A DNA stretch of 64,000 nucleotides from CAWHHZ01 sp963829355 (GTDB taxonomy: Bacteria; Acidobacteriota; Thermoanaerobaculia; Gp7-AA8; JAHWKK01). Position 1 is the stretch's first letter. The number at the start of each line of letters is the position of its first letter. Where the stretch lies: positions 248,001 to 312,000 of the forward strand of contig CAWHHZ010000001.1 in assembly GCA_963829355.1 (NCBI GenBank), read 5' to 3'. The position numbers and the translations under genes are program-made. Positions 8,235 to 17,321 of the stretch are shown piece by piece. The notes under the pieces are model-generated. The model did no database searches. It saw only the letters and a program-made list of their open reading frames with translations, and was not told where the DNA came from.

Positions 8235-10694
8235 TCAGTCCTGCCCGGCCGGGGCGATGTGCAGGCCGATCTTCCAGATCAGGGCTTCCAATCGGGGATC
8301 GTTTCTGAGCGGGTCGACGGCAGGATCCACCTTCAGAGCAGTGACTCTGCTGGAACGCTCCCGCACGGCCCGGTCGAGCAACTGGAAAGCCTCGTCGTGT
8401 TCTCCGAGAGCCACGTGCACCAGGGCGATGTCGTACGGTGAAACGTAGCGATCCTCGTTCTCCCTGATGTTCTGGAGAATCTGGCGGGCCCGTGGCTCGT
8501 TTCCGGCCGCCGCGTAGGCGTACGCGAGCTCCGTTGACCGTTCCGGATCCCGGCCTGAGAGCCGCTCCGCCGTGGCGAACTCATCGATCGCCTCCTGAGC
8601 CAGCTCTCCTTTGAATGCGTAGGCCCATCCCAGCGATCTGTGGGCCTGCGGAAAGGCCGGATCGATCTGGATCGCGCTCTTGTAGTGGCTGATCGCCGCA
8701 TTGTAATTTCTCGAGAGGAGATGAGGAGTCCCCTGTCCCGTTCGAAAGGAGATCGAGAGGGGGTCGAGAGATTGAGCCAGGTCGCGCTGCCTCATCGCTT
8801 CTCCGAAGTTTCCCATCAGCATGTACAAGCCGCCGCACCAGTATCTGGCCCTGGCGTTACTGGGATCGAGGTCAAACGCCTGCTGGCACTCCCGCACGGC
8901 GCTGCTCCAGTCCCAGTCGTAGTTCGACAGCGTGTAGGCAAGAGCAACGTGAGCACCCGATAGAGATGGGTCCAGCCGCAGCGCCTTGTTGGCGTACTCT
9001 TTCGCTGCCGGGAAAGCACCCTCCGGCGGAACCTCCGCATAACTGCCCAGCATGTTGTAGCAATCCGCAAGACCAACGTATGCATCCGCGAAAGCGGGAT
9101 CGACCTCGATTGCTCGGCGGAAGTGCCTGATCGCCTGATCACAGTTCCTGCGGTTGTCATGCACCCAGAGGTACTGGCCCTTCAGATACTCGTCGTAGGC
9201 GGCTGGTTTGTCGGTTAAGCGCCGTGTCACCCGGTCTGCTTCTTCGCTCGAGAGCCGGAGCCGCAACTGGTTGGCGATGTCTCGAGAGACACTTTCCTGC
9301 ACGATGAAGAGATCTGAGACCTTCCTCCTGTAGACATTTCCCCACACCTGCGTTCCGAGGCGAACATCGACGACGTCGACCGAAACGCGGAGGTCGCTTC
9401 CCTCGTGCGCGATCGATCCCACCACCACGGCGTCGACGTCGAGAGCCTGACCAATCTCGCTCGGTGTCATTGAACTGCCGCGGTATTTGTCCATCGTGCT
9501 CCGGGCGAGAACACGAAGATTGGAGATTTGCGAGAGTCTTTGCGTGATCTCTTCGGTCAGGCCTACCGAGAGGTAGCTGGTCTGCGAATCCTCATTTTCG
9601 GTCTCGAACGGAACGATCGCGATCGAGTTGACCGGTCGCGGGATGCCGGAGAGGTAATGGACGAACAGAAGAGCCGCGACAAGGAGAATCGACGCTGTGA
9701 TGATCTCCGGTCTCCGGGAGCGGACGAGTCCCCTCAGGCCGAACACGCTGCGGTTGCTCGGCCAGGAGGACGAAAAGCTCTGCGCCGCGCTCGCCGTACG
9801 CATCCGCGGAAACAGTGACGACCGCCGTTCATTGGCGAGACCGAGCTCGTTTCTGATATCGAGCAGGCGATCGAGGACCTCGGCGCTGCTCTGGATCCGA
9901 TCGCCTCTCTCCTTTGCCATGGCGTCCCGAAGCAGAGCAAGCAGGGCCTCCGGTACATCGTCGCGAGAAGCGGTGATCGGTTCGGGCGGATCAAAGAGGA
10001 TTGCCTTGACCGTATCTCCCCGGGTCTTGCGATTGAAAGGCGCCTGACCCGTCAGCATTTCGTGGATGAGCACCCCGAGACTGAATACGTCGGAGGACTG
10101 GTCGACGTCGAAGGTCAGGATCTGCTCCGGGGACATGTAGTTGAACGTTCCCATCACCATTCCGGGATCAGTGGGTGCTCCAGCTCCAGCCTGCCCCCCC
10201 TCGTCGCTCCGCAGCAAAAGCTTCGCGAGTCCGAAATCGAGAACCTTGATCAGCCCGTCGTCGCGCGCCATCACATTGTCCGGCTTGATGTCCCGATGCA
10301 CCACCCCCGCCTCATGCGCCGCGACCAGGGCGGCTGCGACTCCGATCGCAACCTCGATCGTCTGTGGTACCGTGAGCGGACCGTCGTGAAGGATCTCGTG
10401 AATCGTTCTTCCCGAGACATACTCCTGGGCGATGAAGTGGTACCCGGACGACTCACCGATCTCATGGATCGTGACGATGTTCGGGTGATTCAGAGCGGAA
10501 GCAGTGCGTGCTTCCAGTTTGAAACGCTGCAGATGATCTTCGTCACGAACAGCATTTTCCGTAAGGACCTTGAGGGCCACACGACGATCGAGTCTCGTGT
10601 CCTCAGCCAGATAAACATCTCCCATTCCGCCAGATCCAATCTTCTTCAGGATCCGGTAGTGAGAAATCTCCCCCGGTGTGTTCGAAACCGACAT
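8235..10694 (-). CDS. Transmembrane Ser/Thr protein kinase with TolB-like and TPR domains
   Basis: The 819-residue product has an N-terminal Hanks kinase (about residues 12-275) with GSGGMGDVYLA, the ATP Lys in VALKVL (42), HRDIKPDN (134-141) and a DFGLAK activation segment. A transmembrane helix follows near residues 335-352. The outer part starts with a TolB/FlgO-like nucleotide-cyclase-associated region (SIAIVPFETENEDSQTSYLS through VVGSIAHEGSDLRVSV) and ends with several TPRs. This layout is frequent in Acidobacteria. It presumably senses an envelope signal and phosphorylates unknown partners. The start ATG has AAGGAA very close upstream. Confidence 0.92.
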   Translation of the reverse strand: MSVSNTPGEISHYRILKKIGSGGMGDVYLAEDTRLDRRVALKVLTENAVRDEDHLQRFKLEARTASALNHPNIVTIHEIGESSGYHFIAQEYVSGRTIHEILHDGPLTVPQTIEVAIGVAAALVAAHEAGVVHRDIKPDNVMARDDGLIKVLDFGLAKLLLRSDEGGQAGAGAPTDPGMVMGTFNYMSPEQILTFDVDQSSDVFSLGVLIHEMLTGQAPFNRKTRGDTVKAILFDPPEPITASRDDVPEALLALLRDAMAKERGDRIQSSAEVLDRLLDIRNELGLANERRSSLFPRMRTASAAQSFSSSWPSNRSVFGLRGLVRSRRPEIITASILLVAALLFVHYLSGIPRPVNSIAIVPFETENEDSQTSYLSVGLTEEITQRLSQISNLRVLARSTMDKYRGSSMTPSEIGQALDVDAVVVGSIAHEGSDLRVSVDVVDVRLGTQVWGNVYRRKVSDLFIVQESVSRDIANQLRLRLSSEEADRVTRRLTDKPAAYDEYLKGQYLWVHDNRRNCDQAIRHFRRAIEVDPAFADAYVGLADCYNMLGSYAEVPPEGAFPAAKEYANKALRLDPSLSGAHVALAYTLSNYDWDWSSAVRECQQAFDLDPSNARARYWCGGLYMLMGNFGEAMRQRDLAQSLDPLSISFRTGQGTPHLLSRNYNAAISHYKSAIQIDPAFPQAHRSLGWAYAFKGELAQEAIDEFATAERLSGRDPERSTELAYAYAAAGNEPRARQILQNIRENEDRYVSPYDIALVHVALGEHDEAFQLLDRAVRERSSRVTALKVDPAVDPLRNDPRLEALIWKIGLHIAPAGQD

Positions 10695-10785
10695 TTCCTT
10701 TTGATGACGCTGGACGGAACCGAGACTGCTCCGCCTTCCTGATCAAGGCACGAGACTTGTTGAGGCTAAAATAGCGCGAATTGCC

Positions 10786-11595
10786 ATGACAGACAATTTT
10801 GTAGCTGTAGCGACTGAAGCCGCCAGAGCCGGAGCCGGAATTCTTCTCGGTTACTGGCAGAACCTCGGCCAGGAAGATGCTGACACCAAAGCGAGAAATG
10901 ACTGGGTCTCGCGGGCTGACCGCGAATCCGAGTCGAAGATCATCGAGGTCATCCGAAAGTCACATCCGGACGACTCCATTCTCGGCGAAGAGAGCGGGGC
11001 GTCGACGACTGGAACGAGTGGCCGGACCTGGATCATCGATCCGCTCGACGGCACCTCGAACTACCTGAGGCACTTCCCGTTCTGGTCGATCTCCATCGCC
11101 CTGAGGCAGGGAGAAGAAATGATCGGGGGACTCGTCTTCGAGCCCCTGCGGGACGAATGGTTCGTGGCCCGGAAGGGCGGCGGTACACTGCGCAACGGTG
11201 AACGCGTTCATGTGGCGGATCAGCCGGGTCTCGACGGAGCCTTCATCGCCACAGGCTTTCCGTTCAGAGCTCTCAAATACCTCGACGACTACATGGGCGT
11301 GTTCCGGGACGTCGTGGCCACTGCCAAAGGCGTACGCCGTGCCGGATCAGCAGCTCTGGACCTGGCCTACACCTCGGCCGGAATCTTCGACGGATTCTTC
11401 GAGCTCCACCTCGCACCGTGGGACATCGCCGCAGGCGGTCTCCTCGTTCGAGAGGCGGGCGGCATCGTCAGCGATTTCTCCGGTGGCGAGCAGTTCTGGG
11501 AGTCCGGTAACATCGTCGGAGCCTCACCCGGCGTGCATCGAGAGCTGGTCGATATCATCGGCCGCCACACCTCGGAGGGACGCCTGCAGGTTTGA
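10786..11595 (+). CDS. Inositol monophosphatase family phosphatase (SuhB-like)
   Basis: The 269-residue product carries the family's two metal-binding motifs: ILGEESG and WIIDPLDGTSNY, plus the C-terminal APWDIAAGGLLVREAGG. It should dephosphorylate myo-inositol-1-phosphate or related sugar phosphates with Mg2+ in the cytoplasm; SuhB homologues can also act in rRNA maturation. The next gene (DNA glycosylase) starts inside its stop codon as TTGA, so the two are translationally coupled. It is divergent from the kinase gene at 10694, with 91 bases between. Confidence 0.9.
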   Translation: MTDNFVAVATEAARAGAGILLGYWQNLGQEDADTKARNDWVSRADRESESKIIEVIRKSHPDDSILGEESGASTTGTSGRTWIIDPLDGTSNYLRHFPFWSISIALRQGEEMIGGLVFEPLRDEWFVARKGGGTLRNGERVHVADQPGLDGAFIATGFPFRALKYLDDYMGVFRDVVATAKGVRRAGSAALDLAYTSAGIFDGFFELHLAPWDIAAGGLLVREAGGIVSDFSGGEQFWESGNIVGASPGVHRELVDIIGRHTSEGRLQV

Positions 11596-12204
11596 GCGAA
11601 CCGGTACTCCCCCGCGAGTTCTATCAGCAGGAGACTGTGGCACTCTCCCGATCTCTTCTCGGATGCGTGCTGCACCGCAGAGTTGGCTCGACGACCGTGA
11701 GCGGCATCATCGTCGAGACCGAAGCGTACCTCGGCGCGAATGACCCCGCCAGCCATGCCCGACGAGGCCTCCGCAGCGCCAGGAATGAGTCGATGTACAA
11801 GGCCGGCGGTCACGCCTACGTCTACTTCACGTACGGCATGTATCACTGCATGAATGTCGTGGGTGGCGAGCCAGACATCGCCGAAGCGGTTCTGTTGAGA
11901 GCGATCGAACCGCTCAGTGGAATCGAGATCATGCGACAGAACCGGCCGACGGCGAAGAAAGATCGGGATCTGTGCAACGGTCCAGGAAAGTTGTGCATGG
12001 CGATGAGCATCGACCGTCGATCTCGACGGCGTGGGTCTCGATTCGAAGCTTCTGTATCTGACGGGCAGAAGGGAGCCGGTGGACGAGGAGCAGATCGGTA
12101 TATCGCCCCGGATCGGCATCGATGGGAGTGGTCACGCCGCCGCATGGCCGCTGAGGTTTTTCATCAAGAGCAGCCCGTTCCTATCGCGACGCGACCGGGT
12201 TTGA
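11592..12204 (+). CDS. DNA-3-methyladenine glycosylase (AAG/MPG family), frameshifted
   Basis: The start is TTG at 11592, overlapping the previous stop (TTGA). The first about 140 residues match the MPG fold: LLGCVLHRR, the catalytic Glu in IVETEAYLG, and GHAYVYFTYGMYHCMNVV. After CMAMSID near 12013 the frame must change: the correct C-terminus VDLDGVGLDSKLLYL ... ISPRIGIDGSGHAAAWPLRFF is in another frame and stops at 12204. If read without a shift, a nonsense tail runs to 12236. One extra C in GACC would explain this. The intact enzyme excises alkylated purines. It is either a recent pseudogene or a sequence error. Confidence 0.85.
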
Positions 12205-12227
12205 TGGACCGGAAGGAAACCCGGCTG

Positions 12228-12400
12228 TCATCCTGAGCCGCCGCAGCGCAGCGGAGGACGGTCGAAGGATCGCGTACTTTACCGACTGTCAGGACGGAAA
12301 GTACGCGACAGTCAGGACGTACCCGATCCTTCGCAGCGCTCAGAGGCTGTGAAAGAATCCAGCGTACCCTGGATTTTTTCACAGCCTCTCAGGATGACTT
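12228..12400. repeat. Palindromic CATCCTGAGC repeat, copy 2, carrying an insertion
   Basis: This has the same arms as copy 1: TGTCATCCTGAGCCGCC and GAAGGATCGCG on the left, CCGATCCTTCGCAGCGCTCA on the right. The right arm is split by a 46-base palindrome (12343-12388) and then resumes as TCAGGATGAC. The thioesterase stop codon (12391-12389) lies in the resumed arm. Confidence 0.85.
12343..12388. mobile_element. Small palindromic insertion inside the repeat
   Basis: GAGGCTGTGAAAGAATCCAG and CTGGATTTTTTCACAGCCTC are near-perfect inverted arms around a short CGTACC loop. On both sides the host repeat reads TCA, consistent with a 3-bp target duplication. Without it the host repeat would read GCAGCGCTCAGGATGAC, as in the other copies. 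This suggests insertion of a tiny non-autonomous element. Confidence 0.6.
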
Positions 12401-12781
12401 TTGCTTGTCGAAACGAGACGTGGTCAGAACGAAATCACAGGTCGACGTTGCGACGAGCTTCACGTCCTCGTCGTACATCTCCACGTATCCGACGCACACC
12501 TTTGCGCCCTTCTTCAGAATCCGGGCGTCTGCCACGATCCGGCTTTTCGCCCGTCGAAGAAAGTGGATGGAGAGATTGGACGTCGCGAATCCCATCTTCC
12601 CGTCGAAGTTGGTCGAGAGGGCGCAGGCGACGGCCGTATCAGCAAGCATCGAGAGGACGCCGCCGTGAATACTGCCGCCGCCGTTATCGAACTGCGTGAG
12701 GAAATCGATGGCGAGGCGAGCGTGATCGAGCTCGAGATCAGTGATCTCGAAGTGAAGGTATCGCTGACTCTGCTCTCTCAT
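12389..12781 (-). CDS. PaaI-like hotdog-fold thioesterase
   Basis: The 130-residue product shows the hotdog signature DNGGGSIHGGVLSMLADTAVACAL and a following strand-rich half with NLSIHFLRRAKS. Such proteins hydrolyse acyl- or aryl-CoA thioesters as dimers or tetramers in the cytoplasm. The start is the ATG at 12781 or the TTG just before it; an in-frame stop lies a few codons further upstream. Its last codons and stop fall within the intergenic palindrome. The gene runs in the same direction as the zinc-ribbon gene upstream (52-base gap). Confidence 0.82.
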   Translation of the reverse strand: MREQSQRYLHFEITDLELDHARLAIDFLTQFDNGGGSIHGGVLSMLADTAVACALSTNFDGKMGFATSNLSIHFLRRAKSRIVADARILKKGAKVCVGYVEMYDEDVKLVATSTCDFVLTTSRFDKQKSS

Positions 12782-12832
12782 CAAATCGTGCGCGAAGCCG
12801 GTCGATCAGATCTGGAGAGATCGATCTGGTGC

Positions 12833-13135
12833 TCACCGGAAGATCGACATCACGCGCTTGACCACACCCTGTTCCTTCTCGACGAGCTGTTCGACTTCGC
12901 CGGCATCGAACCAGGTTCCGTGACACGACACGCAGCGATCCAGCTCGATGCCCTGAAGCTCGAAGTGAGAAAGCTCCATGCCGCACTTCGGGCATCTCAT
13001 GTGGTGCAGTTCCCTGAGACGCTCTTTCTCTTCCGCCGCCATCTTTGTCTCGCGCTCGCGGGCCCACTGCTTCCGCCGCTCGAGCTCCTCCCTGGCGAAA
13101 TACTCCTCTTCTGTTTCACTTGGTTTCTTCATCAC
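12833..13135 (-). CDS. TFIIB-type zinc-ribbon protein
   Basis: The 100-residue protein has a charged helical N-terminus (MMKKPSETEEEYFAREELE) and then a zinc ribbon MRCPKCGMELSHFELQGIEL ... CVSCHGTWFDAGEVEQL, matching the zf-TFIIB family. Four Cys should bind one zinc. AAGGAG lies eight bases before the GTG at 13135; an ATG follows immediately at 13132. Its role is unknown; small proteins of this type are common in Acidobacteria, Myxococcota and Proteobacteria. Confidence 0.82.
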   Translation of the reverse strand: MMKKPSETEEEYFAREELERRKQWARERETKMAAEEKERLRELHHMRCPKCGMELSHFELQGIELDRCVSCHGTWFDAGEVEQLVEKEQGVVKRVMSIFR

Positions 13136-13212
13136 GAAGATTTCTCCTTGAGACGTAAAGCGCGAACGCCCGGCGGTGCGAGAGCGGATGGACGACGCTC
13201 CGCCCCACGGCT

Positions 13213-13758
13213 CTAGCGAACCGGAGCGAATACGGGGATCTTTTTCTCCGCGAGAGCAAACGCGCCGAACAGGAGGCCGGAGAACAGCAGGTCACCCGCG
13301 ATCGTGTTCCCGAAGAACGGGACCGCAGCGACGTAGCAGGTCACCAAACCCTCGAACGAGATCGGATACATTCCGGACGTGGCCCAGACGGCAAAGTTCG
13401 TCACGATGAAGAAGATCGACGATGCCACGAGGGAGCCACCGATCACCGAGCTTGCGCCCACACCCATGCGGCGGATCACGAGTCCCACCGGAACCGTCAG
13501 GACGAGAGCCATGTAGATCACGGGTAGAGTCGCATGAAATCCGTTACCCGTCGTCAGTTCGAGCAGCGAGTCGCTGAGAAGCATCGCACCGAGCGGGAGC
13601 AGGAACGCAAGACTCTTTCGTCCGTAACGTGCACCGGCGAAGAGTGCGAGCGCACCGAGCGGTGTGAAATTCGGCGGGTGTGGCACGAGTCGCAGCAGTG
13701 CGGCTCCAAACACGAGGCCGGTAATCAGCCAGAGTCTGGCTTTGGTGTTTTCGGTCAT
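13213..13758 (-). CDS. Small membrane protein, DUF6580-like; possible corrinoid or metal transporter component
   Basis: The 181-residue product is almost wholly hydrophobic, with about five or six helices, and opens with the LLRLVPHPPNFTPLGALALFAGARYG phrase typical of DUF6580 proteins (quoted in two parts: LLRLVPHPPNFTP and LGALALFAGARYG). The ATG at 13758 follows GGAGG by six bases. It is directly downstream of the B12-riboswitch-controlled BtuB-like gene on the same strand, 45 bases after its end, so it is likely part of that B12 regulon. An S-component-like role in corrinoid uptake across the inner membrane is an inference from size and context. It is not shown by a motif. Confidence 0.78.
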   Translation of the reverse strand: MTENTKARLWLITGLVFGAALLRLVPHPPNFTPLGALALFAGARYGRKSLAFLLPLGAMLLSDSLLELTTGNGFHATLPVIYMALVLTVPVGLVIRRMGVGASSVIGGSLVASSIFFIVTNFAVWATSGMYPISFEGLVTCYVAAVPFFGNTIAGDLLFSGLLFGAFALAEKKIPVFAPVR

Positions 13759-13802
13759 GATGTCCTCCATCTTGTCTAATCGGCTAACACGCGGGATTTC
13801 TT

Positions 13803-15621
13803 TCAACGAATATACCTCACACCGACAATTGTCCGGCGGGAGGGTGCAGGGTATCCGAGAACTTCTTCATACTCCTCGTCGAGCAGGTTCTCGAATCTTC
13901 AGATACGGGGTGAGACCAGAGCGATGACCCATCCTGAGATCCATGTCCACAACGGTGTACGCATCATTCGTCACGCGCCCGAAGGGGAAGGCGGACTGGA
14001 AATCGGCCCGATCACCGGAGTAAAGAGCGCTGATAAGCCCGGCGAACACTCCCCGCTCCCAGCCGATCGACAACGCTCCGCTCTGTTCCGGACGGCGCAA
14101 CAACTCGAGGCCCGTGGCGCGGTCCTCGGTGTCGAGGATCGTCCAGGAACCGTCGATGCGCACCATGCCAGCTCTCACGGATCCGCCGAGCTCGAGTCCG
14201 CTCGTCACGGCACTGCCGACATTCGCGAGCCGGTTCGAAACCGGATCGAATACGATCAGATCGTCGATGTCGTTGTGAAACCAGGTGAGGGAGACGCGGC
14301 TGGAATCACCCGTCCAGTCGAGCCCGGCTTCCCAGCTCTGCGACGTTTCGGCTCCGAGCTCCGCATTACCGTAGAACGGATAGTAGAGATCACCGACGGA
14401 GGGGGCGCGAAAGGCTTCTCCGTAGGCGACGCGTCCTCGAATGCGGCCCAGGGAGAGCCCGCCACTGATTCTCGGGTGAGGTCTCCGCGCCGAACTCTTC
14501 GTAGTTGTCGTAGCGCAGTCCTGCCGCAACCTCGAGAGCCGCCGTCCCTAAGGTGGCGGAGAACCGGTCCTCGATGAAAACGGCTTTCGACTGACGCTCG
14601 TCGCCATCCAGATTCGTTCCGAAGAGAGTTTCATCCGTCACCGAAGAGTCTCGAGCTCTCCTCCCGCCACGATGGTGCCGGCAGCCGTATCGAATCTTCC
14701 CGTCACCGACAACCGCTCGCTCTGCGAATCGGTTTCGCTGGCGATCGGCCCGAATGTACCGAACGGATCACTGAAGTCGATCTGGTGCCCGGTCCGCGAG
14801 AGCGTCGCGTCCCACACCCCGAAACCGCTGACGATGGTGACCGGGACAGCGATCTGGAGCTCGCCTCCGTCCTGTCGACGCTCGAGCGAAGGCTGGCCCT
14901 GATCGAAGGGAATCCCCAGTTCGTAGTCGTTGAATCTTCCTGACGCGCCGAGAGAGATGTTGTCGCGGGGGCTCCATCGCAGCGAGCTGACCACAGAGAA
15001 CTGGCGGAAGTCATCATTATCGAAGAAGCCGTCGTCCTCACGCGCTTCCACGGCGAGATCAGCGCTCAATCCGGTCCATACGCCCGTCGCCTCCAGCCGG
15101 CCGTTGAGAAGTCCACGCTCGCCGACCTGAAGGTCGGATGCGATGCCCGGCCTTCTCGCGCCAGTGAGGACATTAATGACACCCCCCACTGCGTCGGCCC
15201 CATACAGGGAAGAGAACGGTCCTCGCACCACCTCGACCTTCTCGACCCCCACGCTCGAGAACTGGCCCCAGTCATAGCCTGAAAAATACGGGTTGTTGAT
15301 TTCGATTCCGTTCCAGAGGACCAGGGTCTGCGCCGAGTTGACGCCACGGGTGAAAAGCGAAGTCTGCCGTCCCGATGAGCCGGATCTGCTCAGCGACAAC
15401 CCCGGGACTCCTCGAAGGACCTCCTCCAGGTTGAGAGCGTTCTGCCGTTCGATCTCTTCTCTGGTGATGATGGTGACGGAAGCCGGCGTGTCCTCCGCGT
15501 TCTCGACGATGGCGGAGGCGGTGACGACGACCTCTTCCTCGAAGACCTCACCGGCTGATTGCTGGCCGAGAATGGGGAGGGTACAGAGGGTGAGTGACAG
15601 GGTGAGACGACACAGCCGCAT
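13803..15621 (-). CDS. BtuB-like TonB-dependent receptor, broken by three frameshifts
   Basis: The start ATG at 15621 has AAAGGAG six bases upstream and a signal peptide ending near LGQQSAGE. The N-terminal plug is intact (TPASVTIITREEIERQN, GVNSAQTLVLWNGIEINNPY, RGPFSSLYGADAVGGVINVL). The barrel continues in three frames: breaks are needed near 14640, near 14480 and near 13897, after which it ends in IENLLDEEYEEVLGYPAPSR and stops at 13803. A cobalamin riboswitch lies immediately upstream, so the ligand is probably B12 or another corrinoid. The three shifts may be errors, since the three pieces together make a full-length, conserved receptor of about 600 residues. Confidence 0.87.
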
Positions 15622-15704
15622 GAGAGCTCCTTTCGCTTCCCACCGAAGCGCGTTGTGGGACCGGGAAGCTCGCGTCTGCGCGGAACCGCTCCCATGACCC
15701 GAAG

Positions 15705-15905
15705 GAATGTGAACCGTGTGAGGCAGCCGGTCTCCTGACTCCCGAATCATCCTCCTCGAAGCACCCTTCCCGGATAACTTCTCCAGTGGGGATCGCCGCT
15801 CGCGCGGTTGATCAGCTTCGATTCGTCATCGGTCACAGTGGCGGGGGCCGTGTCGGACTTGCACCGACTTCCCGTGCACCACCTCACGAAGGTGTAAAAG
15901 AACAG
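15705..15905 (-). promoter_or_regulatory. Cobalamin (B12) riboswitch
   Basis: The minus strand shows the classic order of AdoCbl aptamer elements: GGTGGTGCACGGGAAG, then TCGGTGCAAGTCCGACACGG, CCCCGCCACTGTGA, CCACTGGAGAAG, GGGAAGG, and the B12 box AGTCAGGAGACCGGCTGCC (15740-15722). It sits about 100 bases upstream of the BtuB-like start. It should repress the receptor, and possibly the membrane protein downstream, when cobalamin is plentiful. Confidence 0.95.
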
Positions 15906-15957
15906 ATCGGCGATTGTAGCAGAGAGGGAAGGCTGAGGTAACGCCTCCGGCGTTTCT

Positions 15958-17046
15958 TCAGCGGATGATGTTGATGTCGAGAGAGATATTCAGGCGGATC
16001 TTGCGGTGCCTCTGCAGCTCGTCGAGGGAGAGGTTCAGGGGGATCGTCACTTCCTTGACGAGACCGTCGAACTGGCGCCGCTCGCTCTGCTGCTCGAGTC
16101 GCGGGAGCGAGTTGAGAATCTGATCCGGCAGCGGAATCTCCACGGAACCGAGCGGAACCTCCGCTTCCTCATGACCGTCGGTCTCGAAGCCCGAGAAAGA
16201 AGCATCAAAGCCTGAAGAGGGAGCCGTCGAACCAACATCCGCGGTTGCGTCAAGGAGCTCAGTTTCGACGATAGGTGCCTCCTGATCGGCCGCATCGTCG
16301 ATCGTGAAAGTGGAGTCGTCCTCCTGCCTTCCCGGTGACGATGCCTCCGTCACGAGCACATCGTCCCACACGGACTCTTCCTGCTGCTGCCGGTCGTCGT
16401 CCGCAACACGTGCGTCGAGAACTTTGATCTCCTTCTCCAGAGGCTCTTTCCCCTGAAGACCGTACTTCTTGATCAGGTGGGACAGAACCAACCGGGTGGC
16501 TCCCTTGAGAGTCTCTTCGACTCCGAGCCCCGTCGTCGCGACCGACTCGAATGACGGCACCCCGAGCTTGTTGACCTCACGCTCGAGCTCCTCGACAGGC
16601 AGCGCGTTCGGGAGGTCGCGCTTGTTGTACTGAAGCACGAGCGGAATGTCGCGGATCCTGATCCCCTGCTTCCGCAGATTGTCCTCGAGGTTCTGGAGAC
16701 TCTCGGTATTCGCGTCGAGCGCGAAGTCCTGACTGTCGACGACGAACACCACACCGTCAGCGCCCTTGAGGACGAGCTGTCTCGTCGAGTTGTAGTAGAC
16801 CTGACCGGGAACGGTATAGAGCTGGAGTTTCGTTCTCATCCCGCGGATCGTGCCGAGGTCGAGCGGGAGAAAGTCGAAGAAGAGCGTGCGGTCCGTCTTG
16901 GTGGCCAGCGAGAGCATCTTGCTCTTGTTGTTTGACGGCAGCGAGTCGTAGATGAACTGCAGGTTGGTCGTCTTCCCGCAGAGACCCGGGCCGTAGTAAA
17001 CGACCTTTGCGGTGATCTCTTTGGTCGCGTAGTTGAAGAGGACCAT
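15958..17046 (-). CDS. MglA-like Ras-family GTPase with long C-terminal extension
   Basis: The first about 195 residues are MglA: MVLFNYATKEITAKVVYYG, the P-loop GPGLCGKTTN, the unusual G3 TVPGQVYYNSTRQLVLKGAD, and NKRD for guanine binding. MglA switches set cell polarity and motility in Myxococcus; homologues occur in many Acidobacteria. Here the protein continues to 362 residues with an acidic, Ser/Asp-rich linker and a C-terminal IPLNLSLDELQRHRKIRLNI segment, which I do not recognise. No MglB partner is in the window. A B12 riboswitch starts after its stop. Confidence 0.88.
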   Translation of the reverse strand: MVLFNYATKEITAKVVYYGPGLCGKTTNLQFIYDSLPSNNKSKMLSLATKTDRTLFFDFLPLDLGTIRGMRTKLQLYTVPGQVYYNSTRQLVLKGADGVVFVVDSQDFALDANTESLQNLEDNLRKQGIRIRDIPLVLQYNKRDLPNALPVEELEREVNKLGVPSFESVATTGLGVEETLKGATRLVLSHLIKKYGLQGKEPLEKEIKVLDARVADDDRQQQEESVWDDVLVTEASSPGRQEDDSTFTIDDAADQEAPIVETELLDATADVGSTAPSSGFDASFSGFETDGHEEAEVPLGSVEIPLPDQILNSLPRLEQQSERRQFDGLVKEVTIPLNLSLDELQRHRKIRLNISLDINIIR

Positions 17047-17210
17047 ACGCAGGGCAGATTATCGGAGGGGTTGACAGGTGTCAACGAAACAGATCTTCCG
17101 GCCCGATCGCCCGGCTGCGGCGGGCTGCGGCACGTCCCGACGGATCGGCGTGAGCGTGCCTCAAGCGCGACGAAATTTCATCGCTTTCATGCTCTGTTGG
17201 AGACCGGCAC

Positions 17211-17303
17211 GGAGGAGTGGCAGAGCGGTTGAATGCAGCGGTCTTGAAAACCGCCGTGCCGGTGACCCCGGCACCGTGGGTTCGAATCCCACCTCCTCCG
17301 CCA
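17211..17303 (+). tRNA. tRNA-Ser(UGA)
   Basis: A 93-base class II tRNA with acceptor arms GGAGGAG / CTCCTCC, an encoded CCA end, anticodon loop CTTGAAA (anticodon TGA), a long variable arm and the T loop GGTTCGAATCC. It decodes UCA and related Ser codons. Its anticodon is not the UCA of tRNA-Sec. Confidence 0.97.
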
Positions 17304-17321
17304 GTTGAGAATGCCTCATGT

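Noticed and set aside
8073..8441. Plus-strand frame through the palindromic repeat
   Set aside because: It is translation of repeat sequence and the antisense end of the kinase gene.
14638..14645. Second in-frame UGA as selenocysteine in the BtuB-like gene
   Set aside because: Homology continues in a different frame after this stop, so it is a frameshift, not recoding; no Cys is expected there.
17211..17303. Possible selenocysteine tRNA linked to the UGA peroxiredoxin
   Set aside because: The anticodon loop reads CTTGAAA (TGA), which is Ser; the acceptor and variable arms are those of normal tRNA-Ser.
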